Assembly: GCA_937922235.1 (NCBI GenBank)
Contig: CAKZVC010000073.1
Coordinates: 70,355 to 104,505 of the forward strand
Source of the DNA: an uncultured Acidimicrobiales bacterium
GTDB taxonomy: Bacteria; Actinomycetota; Acidimicrobiia; Acidimicrobiales; SHLQ01
DNA: 34,151 bases
Direction: 5' to 3'
A program made the position numbers and the translations under genes. This document shows, piece by piece, positions 14,415 through 22,155 of this stretch. The notes beneath the pieces were generated by a model that saw only the letters and a program-made list of their open reading frames with translations, made no database searches and was not told the origin of the DNA. How positions within the stretch are numbered: position 1 is the stretch's first letter; the number at the start of each line of letters is the position of its first letter.

Positions 14415-15833
14415 ATGGACGGCGATTCAATACCTGGGTACGACCAGCTCACCGATATTGGTGGCGGCGGGTTTAGTCGCGTCTATCGAGCAAACGACCT
14501 GAACAACTTCCGCACCGTGGCGATCAAGGTGCTCAACCCGACAGACGTCACCGACGAGCAACGCAAGGCGTTCGACCGTGAGCGCAAGGCCATGGCGATG
14601 ATCGGCTCACATCCGCATGTGGTTCAGCTGCTCGACAGCGCTTTCAGCGAGAACGGCCGGCCCTACATCGTCATGCCGTTCTACGAGAACGGCACGTTCT
14701 CCGATCGGATTCGAGATGGCCGCGGCATTGCGTACTCCGAGGTGCTCGACGTCGGCGTGAAGATTGCGTCGGCACTTCACATCGCCCACGAGCACAACAT
14801 CGTTCACCGCGACGTGAAGCCCAGCAATATCTTCCAGGGCGACTTCGGCCAGCACGCCCTCGCCGACTTTGGCATCTCCTCGTTCTCGGCTCAGCACACG
14901 GCGTACACCAAGTCGGCCGAGGTCGCGCTGTCGCCGTCGCACTCGGCACCCGAGGTGCTCGACGACGAGCGCCCATCGGTTGCCACCGATGTCTACATGT
15001 TGGGCTCGACGCTTTACACCCTTCTGACCGGCCGCCTGGCCTTCGCTGGCGAGTCGCTCGGTGCGGTTGTTCGCAAGATCCTGTCCGAGCCACCACCGCC
15101 GATCACCGACGATGCACCCGAGGCGCTGAAGGCGCTCATCAACTCGATGCTCGCCAAGAAACCTGAAGACCGACCCGCAAGCGCACGCGAGGTTGCCGAG
15201 GCGCTGCACAGCATCCAGGTGGCAGCAGGCTTGCCGCCAACGAGGGTCTCGGTCCAGAACACCACCACCGCAGTTCCGGCGAGCGAAGAGCAGCCACAGT
15301 CGGACGAAGAATTCGACCCCGACGCAACCACCGTCTTCGGACGCATGGCCACGGTGCAACCCGCGCCCCGGAGCTCAGCCGAGTTTGAGATCACCGCCGA
15401 CGCCCAAGATTCACCACTCGAGGCACCAGGCAGCCTCAAGAAGCCAGCGGCCCTGCTCGCCGGCGTCATTCTCCTCGCGGCCGTGGTGTGGGGCTTCACC
15501 CGCAGCGGCGACAACGACCTCGTCGATCCGAGCGAACAAGCCCAGAACCCCGTCGATCCCGACGACGCGCTGCCGATTCTTCCAAGGACGCCAACAAACA
15601 TCGTCGTCACCCCTCGCCCAGGCACCGCAGGCTACGAGATCACCTGGACCGCATCAGCCGGACCCGACACCACGTTCGAGCTCCGTCAGGTCGGCAGCGA
15701 CGACACCGAGTCAACCGAAGAGACGACGATCACCCTTCCGCTCGACGCCGACCGAGAACCTTGCGTCCAGATCAGAACCGTCCGAGCCAGCCGCCTCAGC
15801 GAATGGTCCGACCAAGCCTGCGCTGAGAGTTAA
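14415..15833 (+). CDS. Transmembrane Ser/Thr protein kinase with extracellular FN3-like domain
   Basis: The 472-residue protein has a complete kinase domain (about 9-270): G-G-G-G-F at 16-20, Lys38 in V-A-I-K, Glu56, H-R-D at 131-133 with K135 and N138, D-F-G at 151-153 and A-P-E at 178-180, so it should be active. A juxtamembrane linker carries D-E-E-F-D-P-D-A-T-T-V-F at 297-308, resembling phosphoacceptor motifs that bind FHA domains. One membrane helix (about 345-361) leads to an outside domain of about 80 residues that has FN3 features (E-I-T-W-T, C-V-Q-I-R-T-V, L-S-E-W-S-D) and two Cys. It differs from PknB, which has PASTA repeats. It converges on the giant FN3 gene, 13 bases apart. Confidence 0.93.
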   Translation: MDGDSIPGYDQLTDIGGGGFSRVYRANDLNNFRTVAIKVLNPTDVTDEQRKAFDRERKAMAMIGSHPHVVQLLDSAFSENGRPYIVMPFYENGTFSDRIRDGRGIAYSEVLDVGVKIASALHIAHEHNIVHRDVKPSNIFQGDFGQHALADFGISSFSAQHTAYTKSAEVALSPSHSAPEVLDDERPSVATDVYMLGSTLYTLLTGRLAFAGESLGAVVRKILSEPPPPITDDAPEALKALINSMLAKKPEDRPASAREVAEALHSIQVAAGLPPTRVSVQNTTTAVPASEEQPQSDEEFDPDATTVFGRMATVQPAPRSSAEFEITADAQDSPLEAPGSLKKPAALLAGVILLAAVVWGFTRSGDNDLVDPSEQAQNPVDPDDALPILPRTPTNIVVTPRPGTAGYEITWTASAGPDTTFELRQVGSDDTESTEETTITLPLDADREPCVQIRTVRASRLSEWSDQACAES

Positions 15834-15841
15834 GAGTGTCA

Positions 15842-15854
15842 AGCTCCTAGAGCT
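15842..15854. terminator. Small hairpin between convergent kinase and giant-protein genes
   Basis: AGCTC-CTA-GAGCT is a perfect 5-base stem with a 3-base loop that contains the stop codon of the minus-strand gene. It is too short to be a convincing terminator by itself. Confidence 0.2.
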
Positions 15855-18800
15855 GGTTGCACTGCACGGTGCCGTTTACCGGTAGGGCGAGGCTGGTCAT
15901 GTCAGACATCTTGACCCATCCGGTGACGCCGAGGTCGAAGCGATCGCCTTCGCGGCATCGGATGTCGTAGGTGCCCGAACTCGAGCCAACCCAAATGTCG
16001 CCAGTCGGTCCGTTCCAGAAGTCGACCATGCCGATCGTGGTGCCGCGTGCCTTGGCAACGACGATGTTCGAGTTCTCTGACCAAGCACCGCAACCGCCCG
16101 TTGGGTTGCACGCTCGCACACGGAAGCGGCGGTCGACGTGGTTGTCGGAAATCGGAAGCGTGCGGGATTGGCCGCCGATGCAACCAGCGTCTGCCCAGCC
16201 CTGGCCGATCGTTTCCATCTCGAGCTCGTAGCAACCGAGGTTCTCGCCGCCGTTGGAGGCGGGCGGGTTCCAGCTGACCGAGAGCGACGCGTAGCCACCG
16301 CTCACGGCTGGCTTTGCCACCTGGCTTGGTGCCGAGATTGGAGACTCGGGTGTGGCTTGGTTCGACGGTGGGCCGTAATCCGAGCAGCCAACCGCGTTAC
16401 AAACCGCCACCCGGAAGGTGTAGGTCGTGCCGTTGTTCAGCTGAAGCCATCGATAGATGTGCGCAGGCTCGGTTCGAGCCTCACCCGTGTTGACGTTCAG
16501 GAAGCGATAACCAGTGACGGGCGAGCCTTGCGTGTTTGGGGTTCCGTTCCACGAGATCCGAACGTTGGCATCACCTGGTTCGGCAACGGGTGCGCCAGAT
16601 GGCGCGTCGGGGCGATCGATCGGTGTAACCACGTTCGACGGGCTGCTGAGCCCACCCTGACCAACAGCGTTGCGAGCTCGAACCTCGAACGAATAGCTCG
16701 TGCCGTTCGTCAGGTTGCCGAAGTCGGCGCTCAGGGCGCTGGTCGTTACTTCCTGGCCTCGGTTTGAGGTGACGATGTAGGTAATGACGTCGGAACCGTT
16801 CGGGTTCGCAGCAGCCCAGGTGACCCTTGCTGAGTTCGGCGATGAGGTCGCCGATACCGATTGCGGTGGACTTGGCACGTTTGGCACGTCGAAGCAGCGT
16901 GGCGGGCCTTCATCACCTGGGCCTGCGGCGTTAACTGCCCGCACTCGGAAGCACGGCTGGTCGCCATTGGAAAGGCCATCGGTCCAGGTCAGCGATGTGC
17001 CGGTGTTGGCGGGTGCCGTCTCGTTCACGTTCATGTGGCGAACGATGTAGCCCGTGATTCCTGCACCGTTGTTGTCGGGTTCGTTCCAGTTGAGCGTGAC
17101 CGACCGGATGTCGACCGAACCGGTTGGAGCATCCGGCGCTGCCGGCGGACCAAACGGCCGTGCGCTCACCGACAGGTTGCTCCAGTCGCCCCAGCCGTCG
17201 TTCTCTTGGGCATCGGTGCGTGCCCGCACTCGGAACTGGTAGAGCTGGTTGTTGGTGAGCCCGGTGATCTGGGTGGACGTGGTCGTGATCGGTGGCAGCG
17301 CGTTCTCGCCGATCTGCTGCACTTGATATTCACGAACAGCGCTGCCCTCGGCGTTCGGGGTGTTCCATGTGAGGTCGATGACCGTGTTGCCCGGAATCGC
17401 AACCGGTGGAGCTGGAGCATCGGGCAGCGCGTTCGGCTGTAGCGTTGCGCTCGGTGGGCTCCAGGCATCCGACGGTCCGGCGACATTCACCGCTCGGACG
17501 CGGAAGGTGTAGTTCTGGCCGTTGTCCAGCCCTTGGACGGTGAAGGCGTTGACGTTGCCAACATCCATCGGGGTGCCGCCGTTGATCTCGAGCTCGTAGG
17601 TGATCGGAGCGCCGTTGTTCGCAGGCGTTGGCCAGGTCAGCTCGACTCGGCCGTTCGACGCCGTACCCGAAACCGATGACGGAGCAGCAGGTCGGCCAAT
17701 CACGTTCACGTCGATGCGAGCTGACGTGTTCTGACGGTCGGCTTGCCCGGTCTCGTCACCGATGACGTAGGTGAACCCGAACGTGCCAAAGAAGTCTGCG
17801 GCTGGGGTGACGGTGACACCTTGGCCGTTGCCGTTGACCGTGACGGTTCCGCCGCCGCCGGTTGGCGAGGCGCTGACGATGCTCAGCGTGGCGTCGACCG
17901 GAAGGTCGTTGGCGACGAGGTTGTTGAGATCGATCGGGTCGCCCTGGTTCGTGGTGAACGGGCCGTCGGCTACAGCTTGCGGGCGAGGTCGTCGGGTTTC
18001 GACAACCGTGACCTCAAGCGTGCTCGACGCGCTGAGCGAGTCGCCGGGGCCCCGGTCGGAGACGGTGTAGTTGATCGTCGCTGTGGCGCCGCGTCCATCG
18101 ATCGCCGAGGTGATCGACACGGTGCCATCGGCGTTGCTGACGATCGAGATCTGGTCGTTGCCGCCCGTGGCGACAATGTCGAGGGCGTTCGGGGTTTCGG
18201 CGTCGTCGGTCAGCTGCAGGAGGTTGAACGACTGGGTCTCGCCAGCGGGAATCGAGAACACGCCAGCGGTGGCCGTCGGCGGGGTGTTCGCTGGTGGAAG
18301 CACGGTGACCTGCGCAGTGCCGGTCACCTCATGGCCGCCGGGGCCATCGCTGATGCGATAGCTGAAGCCGCCCTGGTTCACCCCGTCGTCAGGGGTGAAG
18401 CGGATCGTGCCCTTGCCGACATCGATGATCTCGGCAAAGCCACCTCGGAAGTCGCTGATCGTCAGTAGCTCGATCGGGTCGCCGTCGTCGTCGAAGTCGT
18501 TGTCGAGCACGTTCAGCTGGACGCTCTCCTTCTGGCGAACCTCGGCGGTATCAAGGCCAGCGACCGGTGGACGGTTCGGCGTCACGTTCACGCTGACCGA
18601 TGCCGATCCGATCTCCTGGTCGGAGTCTTGGACGGTGTAGGTGAACGAGAACGGCGAGTCGCCAACGAGCAGGTTGAGCGACTTGGCATCCGGGGCGACC
18701 GACAGACCGGGAGGGCCACCGTCGATCGAGATGATCGACAGCGCATCGCGCGAACCATCCGGGTCAGAGTCGTTCGCCAACACGTTCAGACTGACCGACT

Positions 18801-21800
18801 CGCCTTCCTTGAACGGACCGTACTCGTCACGAACAGGTTCTGGCGGTTTCGGGTCGGGCGGCAAAACCGTGATCGACACGATGGCGGTGTAGGCCTCTTC
18901 ACGGCCCTCGACGATCGCGTTGCCGTCGCCAATCCAGTACTGCAGCGACACAGACGCGGGTTCGCGGGTGGCGAGCTCAGGCGGCGCAGTGAACGAGATC
19001 TGCCCGTCGACGATCTCGGCGATTCCGAGCGATGGGGTGCCAATCTTGGCAATGCTCAACACGTCGCCGTCGAGGTCGCGGTCGTTCGCCAGCACCGGGA
19101 TCGAGATCGTCCGGCCGACACGCACGTCGAACCCAGAGTCATCGATGGCGTTCGGTGCGCTGTTCAGTACGGGGGCGGCCTGCACAACAATGCGGACCTG
19201 AGCTCCAGCCTGGGCGTTCTTCGGGTCGGACACGATGTAGGTGAACTCGTCGGTGCCCACGTAGCCGGCGTCGGGCGTGTAGCGAACCACGTTGGGCTGC
19301 CCTTCAACCTGCACGATTTCGACGATGCCATGCAGCGCTGGCGACACGTCAGCGATCGACAACGGGTCGCCGTCGGGGTCTTCGGCGTTCGCCAACACGT
19401 TGGCGATGACCGGCTCGCTCTCGAAGGTGGACAGATCGATGTTGGTGGCCGTTGGCGACTGGTTCGGAACCTCCAGCGGCAGCACGTCGATGCGGACGAC
19501 CGCGGAATCGGTTTGGCCGGATGGGTCGATTGCGGCGTATCGGAATTCGATCGTGCCTGAGGCCGTGTCGGGGGTGACTACCCGGAGGCGCTGGCCCTCT
19601 TGCAGCACGGTAATTGGCGAGCCATCGAGCGTCGGAACGGTGATGCTTCCCGGGGCGATTTCGAGCGGAAGCTTCTCTGGGTCACGATCGTTTGCCAGCA
19701 CGTCGACGAGCACGCTCTGGCCGGCTCGCACGGTGGCGCTGTCGTCTTCGGCGACCGGTGGGTTGTCGATCACCGGTGGGCTCACGACCCGGACGGTCAC
19801 GGTGGCGGTCGACTCTTCGAAGCCGTCGGTGATCGTGTATTCGAAGGTGACGTCTTGGCCGGCGAGATCGGTCGATGGCTGGAAGATGAAGTTGCCGTCT
19901 GGGCTCTCGACGAGACCGAGGCGGTCGTCAACTCCAGACACCGACACCACGACGATCGCGTCGCCGTTGGGGTCGCTGTCGTTGGCGAGCACGTTGAAGA
20001 CGCGGGTCGACCCACCATCGATCGGCTCGAGGGTTGGCGGTTCGTCAGCTTCGGCGACGGGCGGCAGGTTCTGCTTGTTGTCGGTGACTTCGACCCGCAA
20101 CAAGCCGAGGGTCTCGCCTGGGCCGTTGTCGTCCTCGATCTCGTAGGTGAACACGAACGTGCCCGGAGTGTCGGTTGGGAAGTCAGCTTCACCGGTATCG
20201 GCAGGAATCTGGAGCTCGATGTCGCCAACGATCGCTTCGACGTCGGTGACAAGCAGGGTGTCGCCTTCGAGGTCGGTGTCGTTGGCGAGCACCGACACCG
20301 TCAAGGGGTCGCCCTGGTTCACGATGTAGAGGTCGGGTTGCGGGATGGGCCGCTGGTTCGGGCCGTCGACCGGGATCACCGTGAGGGTGATGGTTGCTGT
20401 TGCTTCGGCCAGGCGATCGTCAGCGACGGTGTACGTGTAGACCAGCTCGCCGCGAGCGTCGGTCGGCGGCGTAATCGTCACGATGCCAAGACGGTCATCG
20501 ACAAGCACCGAACCTTCGTCTCCTTCGACGGAGAGCAAGCGAAGCGAATCGCCGTCAGGGTCATCGTCGTTCTGCAGGACGGTGAGCGAGATCTCTTGAC
20601 CGGCGCGTGTCGTGCCAACGTCATCGAGTGGAACTGGCGGCGAGTTGACGCCGTCATCGATCACGGTGACCGTCACGGTTGCTCGCGCCGCTCCGCCCTG
20701 ACCATCGGAGATGCCGTAGACGAACGTGACCGTGCCTACAAAGCCGCCGGTTGGCGTGTACTGAATCGTCCGTCGGTCCGACGACATGACCACGATGCCT
20801 TGCTCGGGCGGGATCGGCTCGACGTCGGTGATGAGCAAGATGTCGCCGTTGCGGTCGAAGTCGTTCTGTAGGACACGGATGTTGCGAGAGCGGCCGGCAC
20901 GGGCGTTCACGTCGTCCGGTCGGGCTTCGGGCGGCACGTTCGGTCCGCCGCCGAAGGTCGACGTTTGACCGACGACTTCGCCGACACCGACAAGGCTTGA
21001 TTCAAGTCCAGAGTCGCCTTCGACAAGGTCGCCGCCACCGTTGTTGGCATTCTGGCCTTCGTCGGGTTCCCCAGCAAAGACTGCGTCGCCCCAGGTTTCG
21101 ATCGTCTCGGGGTCGCCCTCCTCGGGGAGGTAGATCGCTCGCTGTTCGTCGAGCACGTCGATCCACACCCGATCGTTGACGAGCATGATCCGCATTGGAG
21201 TGCCCCGGCGAACGTCGATCTCGAAGGTGACGGCCTCGTCATCGCCGCACTGTCGAACAGCACGGGCCGTCTCGGGCGACACGGTGAACACACATGGGCC
21301 AAGAACAACTGGGGCCAACAAGTCGGCGCCAACACCCGCGGCTGCCTGGACGAGTGGCTCGGCTTCGTTCGTTGGGTCGGCGCGCCACACACGCCCGTCT
21401 GACGTCACCAACGCCACGTCATCAGAAGCGAACGAGCTCTGCTGAATCGTGTAGTCGAGCGTGCCATCGAGCGGCACGTTCGAACGGCCTTCACCGAGCA
21501 CAGTGAGGCGGTTGCGGTCGAGCAGCAAGGTGTTGCCACCCGAGGTCGAGACAGCCTGGACGTCGAGGTTGCCCGGAAGGGCGGGCTCGACGCCATCGGC
21601 GGTGAGGCGAACGACATCGCCGTTCGATGCTTCCCAAATGTGGGCCACACCGTCGCGTCCCATCGACGCAAGGATGGGCCCGATCGACTGGTAGGTCGGT
21701 TCTTCGACGTCGATCGTTCCGATTGAGCGTCCGTTCACCGCAACGAGCCAGGCCGAGCCACGGGCCGGAACCGTGATGAGCGCCGATGACGGGCCCACCT

Positions 21801-22155
21801 CAACTTCAGCTTCGGCAGGGAGTAACAGCGGCGTGCCGAGCGAGAAGGTCGACGTTTCGATCGGGGTGAGCGTTTGGGCTGTCTTGTTGTGCACGAGCAC
21901 AGCGCCAGGGGCCTGCTCGATGGCGAACTCGTCATTCTGCTCAGCCACTCGAAGTCGCACTTCAACTTCGCGGACTGCTCCGTTCACTCGGCCGCCAGCG
22001 GCATCGCTGCCGTCCATCAACCAGGCTGAACCATCGTTGAGCTCGAGATCGACGCCGCTGAAGCCGGCAGCGTTAACCGCGAAACTCACGACCATCACGA
22101 GGGCGAGTCCGAGGACACCGAAGCCAAGCTTGTTCCACCGAGGAGAGAGGTTCAT
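15847..22155 (-). CDS. Giant surface protein: 11 Ig/cadherin-like and 6 fibronectin type III domains
   Basis: The 2102-residue protein has an N-terminal signal anchor (about 11-31), an extracellular beta-rich head (about 35-365, H-I-W-E-A-S-N-G-D-V-V-R-L, perhaps a propeller), an acidic Gly/Asn linker, then 11 repeats of about 98 residues (about 406-1486) built on P-P-x-A-x-x-D and V-L-A-N-D-x-D-P-D-G-D, as in bacterial cadherin-like/Ig-like tandem domains. Six FN3 domains follow (about 1487-2032; Y-x-F-R-V-R-A-x-N cores), and a Cys-containing C-terminal domain of about 70 residues. The start ATG overlaps the transglutaminase-like stop (ATGA) and GAGGAGG lies 6 bases upstream. Such rods bind surfaces or sugars; the ligand is unknown. 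The gene is co-transcribed with transglutaminase-like and DUF58 genes, so these probably handle its placement. Confidence 0.92.
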   Translation of the reverse strand: MNLSPRWNKLGFGVLGLALVMVVSFAVNAAGFSGVDLELNDGSAWLMDGSDAAGGRVNGAVREVEVRLRVAEQNDEFAIEQAPGAVLVHNKTAQTLTPIETSTFSLGTPLLLPAEAEVEVGPSSALITVPARGSAWLVAVNGRSIGTIDVEEPTYQSIGPILASMGRDGVAHIWEASNGDVVRLTADGVEPALPGNLDVQAVSTSGGNTLLLDRNRLTVLGEGRSNVPLDGTLDYTIQQSSFASDDVALVTSDGRVWRADPTNEAEPLVQAAAGVGADLLAPVVLGPCVFTVSPETARAVRQCGDDEAVTFEIDVRRGTPMRIMLVNDRVWIDVLDEQRAIYLPEEGDPETIETWGDAVFAGEPDEGQNANNGGGDLVEGDSGLESSLVGVGEVVGQTSTFGGGPNVPPEARPDDVNARAGRSRNIRVLQNDFDRNGDILLITDVEPIPPEQGIVVMSSDRRTIQYTPTGGFVGTVTFVYGISDGQGGAARATVTVTVIDDGVNSPPVPLDDVGTTRAGQEISLTVLQNDDDPDGDSLRLLSVEGDEGSVLVDDRLGIVTITPPTDARGELVYTYTVADDRLAEATATITLTVIPVDGPNQRPIPQPDLYIVNQGDPLTVSVLANDTDLEGDTLLVTDVEAIVGDIELQIPADTGEADFPTDTPGTFVFTYEIEDDNGPGETLGLLRVEVTDNKQNLPPVAEADEPPTLEPIDGGSTRVFNVLANDSDPNGDAIVVVSVSGVDDRLGLVESPDGNFIFQPSTDLAGQDVTFEYTITDGFEESTATVTVRVVSPPVIDNPPVAEDDSATVRAGQSVLVDVLANDRDPEKLPLEIAPGSITVPTLDGSPITVLQEGQRLRVVTPDTASGTIEFRYAAIDPSGQTDSAVVRIDVLPLEVPNQSPTATNIDLSTFESEPVIANVLANAEDPDGDPLSIADVSPALHGIVEIVQVEGQPNVVRYTPDAGYVGTDEFTYIVSDPKNAQAGAQVRIVVQAAPVLNSAPNAIDDSGFDVRVGRTISIPVLANDRDLDGDVLSIAKIGTPSLGIAEIVDGQISFTAPPELATREPASVSLQYWIGDGNAIVEGREEAYTAIVSITVLPPDPKPPEPVRDEYGPFKEGESVSLNVLANDSDPDGSRDALSIISIDGGPPGLSVAPDAKSLNLLVGDSPFSFTYTVQDSDQEIGSASVSVNVTPNRPPVAGLDTAEVRQKESVQLNVLDNDFDDDGDPIELLTISDFRGGFAEIIDVGKGTIRFTPDDGVNQGGFSYRISDGPGGHEVTGTAQVTVLPPANTPPTATAGVFSIPAGETQSFNLLQLTDDAETPNALDIVATGGNDQISIVSNADGTVSITSAIDGRGATATINYTVSDRGPGDSLSASSTLEVTVVETRRPRPQAVADGPFTTNQGDPIDLNNLVANDLPVDATLSIVSASPTGGGGTVTVNGNGQGVTVTPAADFFGTFGFTYVIGDETGQADRQNTSARIDVNVIGRPAAPSSVSGTASNGRVELTWPTPANNGAPITYELEINGGTPMDVGNVNAFTVQGLDNGQNYTFRVRAVNVAGPSDAWSPPSATLQPNALPDAPAPPVAIPGNTVIDLTWNTPNAEGSAVREYQVQQIGENALPPITTTSTQITGLTNNQLYQFRVRARTDAQENDGWGDWSNLSVSARPFGPPAAPDAPTGSVDIRSVTLNWNEPDNNGAGITGYIVRHMNVNETAPANTGTSLTWTDGLSNGDQPCFRVRAVNAAGPGDEGPPRCFDVPNVPSPPQSVSATSSPNSARVTWAAANPNGSDVITYIVTSNRGQEVTTSALSADFGNLTNGTSYSFEVRARNAVGQGGLSSPSNVVTPIDRPDAPSGAPVAEPGDANVRISWNGTPNTQGSPVTGYRFLNVNTGEARTEPAHIYRWLQLNNGTTYTFRVAVCNAVGCSDYGPPSNQATPESPISAPSQVAKPAVSGGYASLSVSWNPPASNGGENLGCYELEMETIGQGWADAGCIGGQSRTLPISDNHVDRRFRVRACNPTGGCGAWSENSNIVVAKARGTTIGMVDFWNGPTGDIWVGSSSGTYDIRCREGDRFDLGVTGWVKMSDMTSLALPVNGTVQCNQL

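Noticed and set aside
18628..20871. Long plus-strand open frames (310 and 423 codons) opposite the giant gene
   Set aside because: Typical high-GC antisense shadows of repetitive Asp/Val/Gly codons; products are Arg/Val/Asp-rich without domains.
15847..22155. CRISPR or nucleotide tandem repeats suggested by recurring motifs
   Set aside because: Repeats are diverged protein domains of about 98 and 91 residues, not near-identical short DNA repeats with spacers.
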